Source of the DNA: Cladopsammia gracilis
Taxonomy: Eukaryota > Cnidaria > Anthozoa > Scleractinia > Dendrophylliidae
Assembly (NCBI GenBank): GCA_022457155.1
Contig: JAJGOT010000350.1
Location: 852,217-916,216 of the forward strand
Length of the DNA stretch: 64,000 bases
Direction of reading: 5' to 3'
Positions 12,012 to 23,540 of this stretch are shown here, one piece after another. Position numbers and translations under genes: made by a program. How positions within the stretch are numbered: the stretch's first letter is position 1; each line of letters begins with the position of its first letter. The notes under the pieces were generated by a model. It saw nothing but the letters and a program-made list of their open reading frames with translations, searched no databases and was not told the DNA's origin.

Positions 12012-15000
12012 TACATAATTGCTACGAATAATTTTAGTAGCAGGTACATGAGATTCACTTCAATAACGACTGCCATCTTTCCCGCGGAAAGTACAATTTA
12101 AAATACTGAGCACAGCTTGGCCTGGGTAGCGGAAGTGGAAGTAACTCCCGTTGTTAACATTTCAGATCATTCAGTCAATACAGAGAGAAGAGCTAGAGAA
12201 GTTCATACCTTTCTTACATAACAACCAATATGCATATAATGCCGAAAGCAACCATCCAACCGCAATAGTAGAAAAGATTCCTCAGCCGATGAGTGCATGT
12301 TAGGCTCTAATAAATTGCTTGTGCTAGTGTCGCCAGTAAATACTGGGCTCGCAGGCCTTAAGCGGATATTTTCCCGATCAAACGAAATGTTTTGTTGGCA
12401 AAGATAATATGCATTATGTGCATTAATATTATGAGCGTGGTCTAAAAAGTACGTACTGCTGTACCGTTAAATCTGTGACGTTAAAAGTAGTCTGAAAAAT
12501 AGCCATCTATAACGTTTTGCAGAGCTACCTTGGTAATTAAGAGTTTCTATGAATTCTATATCTAGGCAGCGTTTTAAAAACCAATAAAATATTATGTATT
12601 TGCATCGGACGGAGAAATTATCAAATTTTGTGGGATTTTGTGCGGGTAATTTAATATGTTTTTAACTTGGTATCTTGGTGTAACTATGATATCATGGGAT
12701 TACTAATTCGCTAAAGGAAACTTATCCAAGACATGATATTTCAAGTTTTTTCAGCTTAATGTTTGCAGCACATTCAATGAATATGGTAAATTAAGCAAAA
12801 TTGACGGTGGACGTAACAGGTGAAACTTGGCTACAAATTTGCATTTAAACCTTCCAAGATATTAATCATTAGGTCTTCAAAACGGAAGTAGAAGTGCTAA
12901 ATCATTCATATAAGAGAAGGCTTGAGGTTGTGTAGCTACCAAAAGTTGACATTGCTATACTGTGGTGAGTCTTAGAATACCGATTTTAGTAGCATACCAT
13001 GTCGGTTTGCAAACAATGCGTATATCAAACCATCATTATTATAACTGCAAGTTTATATCATCACCTATTCATCTTATACGGGACAAAACAACGACAGTCA
13101 TGACACAATTCAGACAATAGGTCATTCCGTTTAAATCGATCCTCAATGAGTTTCACAATCGGAATCGGTTAACACGATTGAAATATTGTCTTAGAATACG
13201 CACTAACTTTTGTAATCCACGAAATAAAGTAAAGTTAAAGACAGTTTAACGTATATCAAAATTCTAAACTACCCCGACGCTATTCTGACTCTGAAAGAGT
13301 ACATGTTTAGTCTGTGTTTTAAATACCGTTCTAAAAGTTTAATAAAAGTATACATTTTGACTGTTTTGAAGCTTCCGAATTTGAAGTTAATTTTACCCCT
13401 TTTTCGTCATTTGTTATGTTTCAGAGAACACCGTTCTACAACGTATAACGTTAAATAAACGAATACGTTCTACCTGGATCTAAGCTTCCGAACGTGGATT
13501 AAATAGCCATCAAATTGAAACAAAAAAAAAAAAAAGAAACCGACATACGGAGAAGTTGTTATCGTAAATCATCGAAAACCATCGAAAACCATACTTGCCC
13601 AACAATTCAAATATTTTTTTTTTACTCGCTAGCAAGAGGAGCATGTGCGCTATTGGTTGTGATCGGAGAGGATATAGCGAGTATAAACCCAATGCTCGCT
13701 TGAAATGTTGGATTACGTGTGTAGAATTCAGACAACAAATTCAAAATTATGCACTTTTTCATTTCGATGTTATTCTGCTCTATAAACAGATAAAAATATA
13801 AAATATACTTTAAGATAAAAGAGAACTAATGTACCAAAAGGTACTGAAAAATATATTTTGGGACTTCCAACGGAAGTTTCAATAGACAATCAGCCATTTA
13901 ATTGAAAATTGTAGTTCGTCATTTGAACGAAGTGGTAAGGCAGGAACAAATGTGAAGAACGAATATCCAACAGCAAAAAGATAAGAAATGCCGAAATAGA
14001 TTACTCGCATTCAAAGCTTCACAGCTCTAAGGTCTAAGTCCTTGCTATCCTCTTGTCATTTTTGCGGCACCACTGATTCCGTTGAAGTGGCGAGAAAACG
14101 AGGGATTTAGAAACATTACTACTAAATTCGCTTTCTTGGTAGGTTTGATGCCAGCTTGAATGTACTGTGGCCCATATACGGGCCGGTATATAGCTGCAAT
14201 GGAAAGACGTAACGTCACTATGAACTAGTTTTCTAATATTTCTAAGAATGTTCGCCATGCCAATCGAGTAATACATGAAAAAAGAATTGGCAATAAAGGT
14301 TTAAACACTACATCATGCATCCTTAGTGATCTTTTATAAGAACAAAGCGACCACTAGTGAAAATTGGAATTTACACATTTATATCCCTGAAGCATATAGT
14401 TAAGTGTGTGTATGAATGAGAGAAAAGTATTAACGGTAACCGCGTTGAAATGAATAAAATTACAAAAAAAAAAGTTCGAGATATTACGAAATATGACAGC
14501 GTCCGATTGAAATGTATTCAGACGGTCTACATTATTATGATATTATTACAAAATGCGAAAATGTTTATACAATTTACAAGTATATTACAAAAAGCAAGAC
14601 GCCGTATTTGTAAAATTTACAAGACGTATTGTAGACGTATTACAAAATGTTAGAATAAAAAAATAACAACGTCGGTTGTTACAATTCAATAACGCGCGAC
14701 GTGAAAGTTTATACAATTTATGACAGGTTTAAAAATGCATCGTTTCCATATAAAAAATTATATCGTTTTTTTTTTTTGTTTTTACAGTTTACAAAAGACA
14801 TTAAAATTGCGACGTTATTGCAATTTACAGATGGTATTCAAATGTGACCGCGATTATTATATTTTAAGGTGGATCGCACAATCTGCTTTCCTAAATGATC
14901 CAGGGGTTTTATCCCTCAAAAAGGGTAATACGCGTTCCTCAGTCAGGCCTAAGATCCATTTCATTGCCTCATATTGTCGGTATTACAGAGGCTTTAAATA

Positions 15001-15490
15001 CATTATGAATGTATGTACGTTATATCCTGAAAATAAGACTACTTTAAAAAACAACATTCTAACAAAGAAAACCCCCATTGAAATTTGTGATCTATCATCA
15101 TATCATTACGAAATGCAAAATGTTTAAACACTTATTTATAAACGCATGACCTTGTGTTTTGTAAATTTTACAACAGTTATTGCAATTCATAATTACAACA
15201 GGTAAAACAAAAAGCGACAACGGTTAACATAGTTAAAACAATTTGACAACGCGTGCCGCGAAGTTGTTACAATTTATGACAGGTATTAATAATGCAACAA
15301 CGGTTAATTCCGTTTACCACAGGTACAAATTTATTACAAAATGAAACTGCAATGGTTGTAACAAAAGTCATCAAAATGCGACATTATTACAATTTACAAA
15401 AGGTATTAAAACGTGACAGTGATTATTACATTTTAAGATCGATCGTACAATCTGCTTTCAACACGAACCAGGGATTTCATCCCTTTAATT
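12012..15490. repeat. Long repeat unit A'+B, right copy
   Basis: Colinear with 3,782-7,594, including a T/A-rich stretch around 13,600, the TTATTACAATTTA array at 14,430-15,440 and the GACAGGTATT site at about 15,281-15,290 where the left copy holds the Gypsy element. It lacks the 523-bp duplication. No coding sequence is recognised. Confidence 0.8.
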
Positions 15491-16173
15491 GAAATATATT
15501 ATTTTAAACCTTTTGTATCAGTTTAAAACTTCCAGTTTTACTTCCACTAAGCAACCAAACACTCATGAAGGCTTAAAGTCATGGACGCGTTCGTCATTCA
15601 GGCCCAAGATCCATTTTAGTGCCATATAATTATTGTCGGTATAACAACATTACAGAAAAGGCTCTAAAATTCATACACGAGAAAAACGGTACCTCGTCAC
15701 CTTGATCCCCAACAAACGTAGTACGATAGAAAAGTCTGCCGTTAGTACAGAAGCCAGAAAACATTGCAGGAAATCTGGGTAGGAACCATGGCTCACGCTC
15801 CTACCCTACGAGGGTTTACAAATCCAAAACAGACAACTGTACTAAAAATTACGTACAGTTAAAACTCAAGGAAACGCGCGTAAATCTGAGGAAATACTCC
15901 ATGGTGGTAGCCTTTGTAATTTTAAGGTGGTTAAATTTAATACAGTGAACACAATTACATTAAAGGAAAACTGAACTTCGCACTAAGTGGAGTCGGTCAT
16001 TTATCCAAAAATCATAAACATGATTTACTTTGTGCTTGCTCGTGAAATATTTCACCGCTTTTAGCGTTCATTCTTTTATCTTGCTAATTACGCGTATATC
16101 GTACGTACGGTTTGAGTTGTTTTCGTATTGTGACAATCTTGTGAGAAAGCTTTAGAACTTCCCTGGTTTTTAT
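15491..16173. other. No recognisable feature
   Basis: AT-rich DNA between the repeat block and the DIRS region. A stretch near 15,575-15,650 still resembles the B part around 7,215-7,280 (CAGGCCCAAGATCCATTT). I see no conserved ORF or RNA gene. Confidence 0.5.
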
Positions 16174-16204
16174 CTCCTGTAAGTTAATGTTTAACTTACA
16201 GGAG
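16174..16204. repeat. Perfect 14-bp hairpin upstream of DIRS gag
   Basis: CTCCTGTAAGTTAA, three bases (TGT), then TTAACTTACAGGAG. A related AACTTACAGG motif lies beside the right-hand DIRS termini at about 26,203, so the hairpin may belong to the element's end. A second inverted pair, GCATTTTTGTTAGCA, recurs nearby at about 16,234 and 16,307 in direct orientation. Confidence 0.7.
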
Positions 16205-16335
16205 TTTATGTGGGCTAACATGCATTCTTTATGCATTTTTGTTAGCAAAAAATGCGTTAGATACTATTAATAGACTTTTTAGTGAATTTGTGGGGACATT
16301 CCTGTTGCATTTTTGTTAGCACATTACTGTTCCTA

Positions 16336-16375
16336 TCTGTCATCAGTCCTACGTCACTACGGAGTACCATGAGAA
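16336..16375. repeat. DIRS left inverted terminal segment
   Basis: CTGTCATCAGTCCTACGTC followed by ACTACGGAGTACCATGAG is the reverse complement of the segment at about 25,920-25,960 and, less exactly, of 24,958-24,990. DIRS elements carry inverted termini rather than normal LTRs, so this marks the left side of the element just ahead of its gag. Confidence 0.7.
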
Positions 16376-16415
16376 GAAGACCACGAGCTTCTCAAATCTC
16401 TCGAGGCTGACCTCA

Positions 16416-17085
16416 TTGATGATAAAAAATATTGGCGCCAAAATAAATCAAAGCTTGGCTAACATAGCGTCCAAATGGTGGGGCATTACCCTTCCCAACG
16501 ATAAGCTCAAAGCACTACTGGCTAAACACGCCAAACCTGAAAATTGCGCAGACATATCCACCGTAAGAGTCAACCCAGAAATTTGGGATCAAATGAATAA
16601 TTCTAAGCGCAAAGCCGACATAAGAGTCAGTAACATAAAACAAGCCTTACAGGAAGCCACTTTCGGCATTTTAAAAGCAAGTGATCGATTAGTGGACCAG
16701 AAACCGAACACAGATAAAGAAACACTGGCCGCTAATATCGACGCCATTGTCCTAATAGGACACGCTGTCGGGGGGTGGGGGGGGGGGGGGGGGGGAGCTT
16801 TCCCGCTTACGCCGAGAGCAGATTAAACCGGCCCTTAAAGCTGAATTTCATTCGCTTTGCACCCAGGCAAATGAGTCGGCCAGTCGTTCAGATTTGCTAT
16901 TTGGGGCCGACTTAGCCAAACAAGTGCGCGATGCTAAAGATACGAACAACCTTGGGAAAGCCATAGGCGCAGGCAAATCTGGCGCGACACGTTTTTCCCG
17001 CCCATACAATTCCCATCATGATAACAAGCACAGGGCACAAAAGAATTTTGGCAAACACTCCAGGCCTAGAGAGTGCAAGCCGTAA
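16416..17085 (+). pseudogene. gag: DIRS gag-like protein, split at a poly-G tract
   Basis: The first part (16,416-16,770) encodes a DIRS gag-type core with the pattern PENCADISTVRVNPEIW, characteristic of cnidarian DIRS/Ngaro-like gag. A run of G from 16,770 to 16,795 interrupts it and moves the reading frame. The rest of the family-like sequence resumes after the tract (RSDLLFGADLAKQVRD) and ends at 17,085 with a basic tail. The true start may lie further upstream because the frame is open before the chosen Met. Gag would package element RNA. The expanded homopolymer makes this copy a pseudogene, unless the tract length is an assembly error. Confidence 0.75.
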
Positions 17086-17164
17086 TTTTAGGGAAGGACC
17101 AGAAAAAAACCACCTACAAGAACCGAACTGAGAGGACATAATACAATCAACATAAAAAAATCGG

Positions 17165-17580
17165 TCGGGGGGGGGGGGGAGCGGGGGGTACTCCCTATAA
17201 CGGGCTATACGGGGATGCTCCGCCCGAAAAGGGTACCTTTTTTAGGCTGGAGGTATATGAAAGGGTCGGGATTTCACGAGTTGAAGTATATGAAAGGGTA
17301 GGGATTTCACGAAGAATAGGAAAGGGTAGCGAAAACACGAGTTGAAGCATAAAATAGGGTAGGGAAAACTGCCATTTAAGTATTATGAAAGGGCGTTTCA
17401 AAATATATTAAACAGATGCACATAAAGGCTAGATGAAAGGGGTACCATTTTCAATGAAAGGTATACGAAAGGGGTACCTTTTCTGTCAAAAACGATATAT
17501 GAAAGGGTAAGGGTTTGGACCTCGGGGCGGAGCATCCCCGTACAAAACTTTGTTAAGTACCCCCCCCCCCCCCTCCCCGG
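17165..17580. mobile_element. GC-tract MITE inserted in DIRS
   Basis: The ends are imperfect inverted repeats: a left GGGGGGTACT..TATACGGGGATGCTCCGCCCG and a right CGGGGCGGAGCATCCCCGTAC..AGTACCCCCC. The interior carries repeats of TATGAAAGGGTAGGG. This layout is a very common non-autonomous element in coral genomes (from memory, not a search). G and C runs of 13-14 bases mark both ends. No protein is encoded. Confidence 0.75.
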
Positions 17581-17639
17581 GAAAACGGTACGTGATCTAA
17601 AGGAATATTTGGAGTCTAGATACACTAAATATAGGGCTG

Positions 17640-17770
17640 GTTGCAGGGTGTCTGTAAAACGCGGACCGGATGGCGGCGGATGGCGGATGGCGGATAATAA
17701 AATGAGGATAAGAAAATGCGGATGATAAAATGCGGATGATAAAATGCGGATGGAAAAAAATAGAAAAAAA
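17640..17770. repeat. GGATGGC / GGATGATAAAATGC simple-repeat block
   Basis: GGCGGATGGC-type units followed by repeats of GCGGATGATAAAAT. An inverted copy with the same flank (GTCTGTAAAACGCGGACCGG) is at about 20,095-20,190. The two could be ends of one rearranged element or independent insertions. Confidence 0.7.
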
Positions 17771-19856
17771 TTCTTTATGACTTTTACAAAAAAAAAAAAA
17801 AAAAAAGAAATAGTTATTGTTGAAACTGAACGTCTTAAAGTATTTAACAATTAATAAAAAATGAAATTTCAACTTGCATTCACCTTTCATGTTCTCAGAT
17901 AAAGCATTTTCTACTTCACCCTATACTAATTACTGAGCGTGAAGGGTCCATAACCCGGGATCACAAATCCCGTTTCCCACACACACACACATTCATGACC
18001 AGCAAAGCCGCGTAATCAACTGGCTCGGACTCACGTAAGCGTGCAAACATTAACTTTAAAATGCATCGATTACCGTTACTCCTTGTTTTTACATTGCATT
18101 ACATAACTTATGATATCAGTCGTAAAAAGTTCGTACGGGTCACAATAAGTCAATATTCATTCCAATGTTCTGAACGAAAACAAATTCAAAACTGTAACTG
18201 CAACACGAACCGTAACTCACGGTGTTTACCGTATACACGGTACCTCACCCGTAGAAAGATATTTTCAGAATTAACTCTATGTACAGGTAAAATATTTCTT
18301 GTTTTCAACGTCGCATTTACAAAATGCTAATTAGATGACGCTAACCCGGGACTTTGCCATTATTTCTACGCCAATTTACAATGCGCAGTTTACAGAGGTT
18401 ACAGCTTGAGGATAATAATTTGATAAATACTAAAAAATAAACTGTGGAAAAACGTAAGAATTCACTAGCATCCGTGAGATTTTCAAAACAGATCACCATT
18501 ATCTGACTTATCTGTACAAGCCATGTCGGGATGCACGCCATTATGAAACAACGGATCAGGAGGTTCTTCAAGCTCCAAGAAACACAATAAAAACACAATA
18601 AAACACAATAAAACAAGAATAAAACAAGGAGCTAAAACATTACATAAACTGCAAGAAGTCATTATTCCAGTAGAGATACGGGAGCTTCAGACATTGATCT
18701 TGAACACTTAATCCGTGATACAAACAGTCGCGATAAAGATCCACTTTCTCACAAGTCTTGCACACCGCAGACTAAGACACAAAATCACGGGCTGAGAGAT
18801 TGACTGATCCAAGCATATTCATAACAATTAACAAAAACTGCAGCCGATCACTACTTATCTTGCAAGAAAAGTTAGCCAAAGAAGCCCCAACATATGCCAA
18901 GAGAGCTAGCATAACGAAAGCATAGAGAAACAATAATTCTGTAAAAGGCTGTGCACAGCATGTAAACTGACCTACTGTCATTAAAGAGATTTATATCCCA
19001 AAGATTAAAGAGTCATACAATACATATCGAGCATTTGTCACATCTCTATTTGGTGATCAAAGGGGAACAAATATCTCGTAGACCTTTTTGGGAAAGCTAT
19101 TCTAGAGGTTTCTTTATACATTTTGCAACTAGCGGGAGTTGTGTTTGGCCTGTCACTTTTATAATACTGATATCCTCAAATTAATATATATATCATATGT
19201 TAAATAGATAAAATACTACATGTAAAGAAAGCCAAATTTAAAAAACGAGAAAAGTATGAAAACTATGATTTTCTAGTACTTAGGAAACAAAACTCTTTCA
19301 CCCCTGACCAAGTTAACTTTATATATATATATAACCAGTTATTCAGATTCCCGTTTTGGCGATTATAAATGGGCAAAAACAATAACATACGAGAGGAAAA
19401 TAGGTAACAACTTCAAAGCTATAGCATACTCACTTTTTCTTATCAACTGCATCACCTTCCTGACTCTTCAACGAACCAGATACAAACACGAATAAAAAGT
19501 CAGCAAAGATTGTTTGTGAAGCAAAGTAACAGCTGAAGTTCAATCGAATTGAAGAACTCTACTAACTTACCGTTTCCTAAACACAGATTTTAAAAGCCCG
19601 TAATCGTCAGACCGTCGTCGGACTCTATCCTCAAACACGTGGGGCTCGAAACGCAACATTCATATATTTTCCAACTAGGATTGAGTGAGGCATGAAGTGG
19701 AACTTGAAGACAGTTTGGGCAATAAAGTTACTGTTTCGTGTTTTTGTTTCGTGCCATTTTAAAGTTAAAACGTAACTGTGTTTGCAAGGACCACCGTAAC
19801 AAAATAGAAGCACCGGATCCTGTAGTAAAGGATCTAATCAGCGTAAAAATGGAACA
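17771..19856. other. Non-coding stretch within the DIRS interior
   Basis: Holds a poly-A run near 17,790, an (AC)n patch at 17,980, AAACACAATA repeats near 18,590 and a short TA tract at 19,320. I found no conserved reading frame. This material separates DIRS gag from DIRS RT and is therefore foreign to the element. Confidence 0.5.
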
Positions 19857-20042
19857 GTGACAAAAGCAAGGCTGATTAAACGGTACGGAAATTGTATTTG
19901 AATCCAATATTTCAAAAGGCACAGCCTTTCTTCTTCAGGGTCTTACAGGTTTGTAAGACCCTGAAGAAGAAAGGCTGTGCCTTTTGAAATATTGGATTCG
20001 AATACAATTTCCGTACCGTTTAATCAGCCTTGCTTTTGTCAC
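19857..20042. repeat. 186-bp near-perfect palindrome
   Basis: Two arms of 91 bp around a 4-base spacer (GGTT, 19,948-19,951), with one mismatch (TTTGAATCC against GGATTCGAA). The right arm reads CCCTGAAGAAGAAAGGCTGT and then GCCTTTTGAAATATTGG. This has the same order of blocks (CTGANGAA, stem, GAAATAT) as the ends of the Penelope elements at 41,092 and 45,689. The palindrome is therefore probably a head-to-head fusion of two Penelope-type end sequences. Confidence 0.85.
19955..20000 (+). ncRNA. Hammerhead-like motif in palindrome arm (mirror copy on minus)
   Basis: CTGAAGA, then a 7-bp stem (GAAAGGC / GCCTTTT, one G-U pair, loop TGT), then GAAA and TATT followed by GG. This is the block order of a minimal hammerhead ribozyme. 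One unpaired A follows CTGAAGA, and stem I is weak here (only CC/GG obvious), so activity is doubtful. The opposite arm carries the same motif on the other strand. Confidence 0.35.
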
Positions 20043-20094
20043 CATTTTAAAGTTATTTCTGCTTCTTTTCTTTCTTTGTTTTGTTTTGTTTTGT

Positions 20095-20190
20095 TTTTTT
20101 TTCATCCGCATTTTATCATCCTCATTTTCTTATCCGCCATCCGCCATCCGCCATCCGCCGCCATCCGGTCCGCGTTTTACAGACACCCCT
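20095..20190. repeat. Inverted copy of the GGATGGC simple-repeat block
   Basis: CATCCGCATTTTATCATCC followed by repeated CCGCCAT and then CCGGTCCGCGTTTTACAGAC is the reverse complement of 17,640-17,770. Together they bracket about 2.3 kb. Confidence 0.7.
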
Positions 20191-20366
20191 GGTTGCATAA
20201 CCAAGTCCATTTTAATAGCGCCTGGCGGCAGATCACCTCTGATAAGGAAATTCTGACATCTGTCAGAGGTGCAACGCTTGAGTTGGACACGAGGCCATTT
20301 AACACTACACGCCCACAATCTATTTTCCCCGGGCTATTTTCTCTGTTGAAGAATGTGCCATTATTA

Positions 20367-20389
20367 CTCATGCGCAGTAAGCGCATGAG
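20367..20389. repeat. Short hairpin upstream of a TATA-like box
   Basis: CTCATGCGC, AGTAA, GCGCATGAG: 9-bp perfect arms. GGTATAAAATCGG follows directly and could be a core promoter for the ORF at 20,576, but this rests on sequence pattern only. Confidence 0.5.
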
Positions 20390-20575
20390 GTATAAAATCG
20401 GTGGCGTTTCTTCTTGTTTTTGTCACATTAGTGCATGCAAATTTATGCACGCATATATTATTACTAACCGGGTCGCAGGTCACATAAAAACTCTACAAAA
20501 ATGTCTGCCGCGCTCGGCATGTGCTTGGTTTTCTTTGTCTTGTCGGAATAACAACACACATTCAAAATACTCAAA

Positions 20576-20770
20576 ATGGAAAGAGAAAGCTTTAAAGAGT
20601 ACTCAGAAGCCGCAGTAGTGGAGAAAAAGGAGAGCTGTAAGCGACGAGCGACGAAATCTTGCTTCAAGTTTTATCAGTGCGGGGGGCGATCAAATCCGAA
20701 GAAGCGGAGTTTAAAGAATTTTCAAGCAGGCGAGGGACTTTACCATAATAGAAATTTCATTTTTCGGTGA
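20576..20770 (+). CDS. Unidentified short ORF, possibly a first exon
   Basis: A 64-codon frame rich in Lys, Arg and Glu, starting MERESFKEYSEAAVVEKKES. I do not recognise it. The end of the frame overlaps TTTTTCGGTGAGAAT, a good match to a 5' splice donor, and a TATA-like GGTATAAAATCGG lies about 185 bases upstream. Together these make a first coding exon conceivable. No downstream exon could be linked. The ORF sits within a block of nested repeats, so it may equally be chance. Confidence 0.25.
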   Translation: MERESFKEYSEAAVVEKKESCKRRATKSCFKFYQCGGRSNPKKRSLKNFQAGEGLYHNRNFIFR

Positions 20771-21705
20771 GAATTTATGTTGATATCAATTTGTGATTGA
20801 CTTTTTCTTTGTGTCATACTTGTTATTCCAGACCGAGAAACAGTTGCTTTTGTGAGCTTTTGTGCACTCTAAACACAGAGTCAACGGACTGTCGCGTAAT
20901 ACAGTTTTTGAGAATTACTAAAATTGAAAAATAACCCGGTCGTTTACTGATTTTATTGCTTTTAAAAGTAGTCTTTTCAAATGTAACAGAATGCAGTCAC
21001 GGTTTGGGAAACATTAGACGCAAACTTGTTCGAATGTTTTCTTCGTGAAGTCAATAATCACGGTAAAGGAACGCTAGTATTTAAATATAATTAAGTTAAA
21101 TAGCGCTTTCTGAAATAAAGTTTGCTTTCAAGATTTTTTGATTCGCGAAAACATTATGCGAATCATCTTTACGGATAAGAATGGCATTCTATATACACAA
21201 GCAAAGTCGGAAATTTTAGAAAACACTAGATATAATATAGCAGGTTGCTGAATTTAAATATTATTTTGTGATGTTTATAATATAATTCGCAGACGCCAGC
21301 GCTGCGCACTGCATTGAGGATAAATAAATCGCCAAGCCTTCTGGAAGCAGAAAATCACTGAATTCTGATAAGCGTTTAACTCTTTTGTTCAAGGAAAAAA
21401 CATTTTCATTCAAGGAAATATGAGTTGCATTAAAAAGTTTGGACCTTTAGAACAAATATTTTGGATTCATGATCATGTGAAAGCAGCACGCGATCGAATT
21501 ACATTCCACACGAAATTTGCATATATGAAAGAATTAAGTGTATTTGCGACAACACTTTGAAAAACTGTGAAGCTTGGAAAAAACTAATACATGGCAAAAT
21601 CAAAGCAGTTATTTAAAGGACTAGCTTTATAGAAAAATTTCATTTCGATTTGGTCTTGAAATCAAACGGGGGGGGGGGGTGTCATGATTCATGATGTGTC
21701 ACGCA
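20771..21705. other. No recognisable feature
   Basis: AT-rich sequence without conserved ORFs. A 12-base G run sits at 21,668-21,679. Confidence 0.5.
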
Positions 21706-21852
21706 ATAGGTGGTTTTCAATCAATCTCTAGAGACATAGATAACAATAGTGAAACGAACAAATGCTGGTGGACGAACAAAAGGAGCTAATGAGAGAACTA
21801 TTGTTTATGTCCACCAGCATGGCGGCGATGACGTAACATGAAAACCACCTAT
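21706..21852. mobile_element. 147-bp foldback MITE
   Basis: Terminal inverted repeats ATAGGTGGTTTTCA and TGAAAACCACCTAT, with further inner pairing (ATGCTGGTGGAC against GTCCACCAGCAT). A relative with ends ATAGATGGTTTTCAC / GTGAAAATCATCTAT is at 57,648-57,797. No coding capacity. Confidence 0.75.
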
Positions 21853-21989
21853 ATTTAATTTTATTAAAATGTTTCACCAATTTATAGCACTCATCACCAC
21901 AGTTTTCACATTATAAAAGTAGAATCTCGTGGATCGGATTACATGTATTTTTATCATTACCTGTAAATTTAGGGCTTCCACAAAAATTA

Positions 21990-22110
21990 TTGGAAATCCG
22001 GGCAGGAGAAGGGGTCTCTTGGCTTGGAAATCCAGGCGGGAGGGGGGGGGGGGGGGGGGAAAGGGGTCAAACAATCTTGCCATCCGTCGGTGGGGGGGGG
22101 GGGGGGATTC
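21990..22110 (+). repeat. Poly-G rich patch
   Basis: G runs of 18 (22,042-22,059) and 15 bases (22,092-22,106) in a G-rich context. This is a strong local candidate for G-quadruplex formation or for sequencing error. Confidence 0.7.
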
Positions 22111-22319
22111 TTTCTGGAATAACCCAATGTAATAGAAATAATTCACGGTTAACGTTTGGGAAGTATTACACTAGTGTGGGTTTGATCAGGAATCAATAAA
22201 TTAAATATTAAAAGCGACTACAGAAAAATTGGTAGCTTCAATAAACTCGTCTTAGAGTCTCATGCGCATGAGTATAGGCTATGTTTAGCCTCTTGTTGAC
22301 AATGAAATAGCAAAACTAC

Positions 22320-23540
22320 TATCTAGAAGTATTATTAAAACAACTGATCATGATTATTATGAAGTGTTTTTCCCCATCTTCATTAGACCTAAGAAAGACG
22401 GGGGCCACAGACTCATTCTAAATCTCAAGGGACTAAACCAATTTGTCACTTATCACCATTTTTAAAATGGAAACGCTCCAGTCAATAATAGTCCGATTAG
22501 TCGAAAAGAATTGCTATATGGCCTCGCTTGACCTCAAGGACGCTTATTATACGGTTGGCGTGAATCCCTCGCACAGAAAATACCTACGTTTCACATGGAA
22601 AAATGTCCTGTATCAGTTCACGTGCCTACCTAACAGGTTATCCTCTTGTCCCAGAAAACTCACTAAATTGCTAAAACCGCCGCTTACCGAGCTACATTTC
22701 AGCTAGTTATATTGATGACCTTTACCTCCAAGGGAGAACATACGATCTTTGTGTCTCTAACGTGATTGACACCTTTATTCAATTCGATACCTTGGGGTTT
22801 ACAATCCACCCAGAAAAGTCTGTATTTAAACCAGCTTCCCAACGCTTAGTCCTTAGGCTTTATTATTGACTCGGTCGCCATGACTATTACACTGACCCCT
22901 GAAAAGGCCTTGAAAGTTAAAGAAGCTTGCACCACCCTTCTAGGACAGGGCCCTACGACAATTCGATAAGTAGCCTGTGTGATAGGAAAAATTATCTCAT
23001 CGTTCCCTGGGGTCATGCATGGACAACGTTATTATAGAGCCCTTGAGCATGCCAAAACTGCATCTCTCAAAACTTTGACAGTCAGATGTCCTTAACGGAA
23101 GATTGCAAAAAGGAACTCCAGTGGTGGGTGGACAATGTCGTGAGTTCCCATAACGTCCCATGAACAGCCCTCAAACACCCTCACCACCGACGCATCTCAA
23201 AATGGTTGGGGGCGGTTTACAATGACACAAGCACTGGAGGGTTTTTGGTCCGATTGGTCCGACGAGGGAAAAATTACATCACATAAACTACTGTACCTCG
23301 AATTATTAGCGGTATTCATGGGCCTACAAACATTTTGTAAAACAAATTACAACACTCTTAAAATCCTAACAGATAAAACACAACTGCAATAGCAGTCCTA
23401 AATCATATGGGGACTAGCCATTCAGCCCCTTGCAATCGCCTAGGAAGAAAAATTTGGGAATGGTGCATCGATCGCCAAATATGGCTCAGTGCTGCCCACA
23501 CCCCTGGGGTTTATAATATCAAGGCCGAGAACCAACGATA
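22320..23540 (+). pseudogene. pol: DIRS reverse transcriptase-RNase H, multiply broken
   Basis: A DIRS-type RT is recognisable: FIRPKKDGGHRLILNL near 22,380, then ASLDLKDAYYTVGVN and RKYLRFTWKNVLYQFTCLPN in an open frame at 22,443-22,706. The active site YIDDLYLQG follows at about 22,710 after a frameshift. RNase H-like sequence follows at about 23,180-23,530 (SDEGKITSHKLLYLELLAV, AAHTPGVYNIKAEN). It copied element RNA to DNA. It is inactivated by at least two frameshifts, several stops (for example near 22,965) and a Gly-to-Arg change in CLPNRLSS. The right end is cut by a MITE. Confidence 0.8.
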
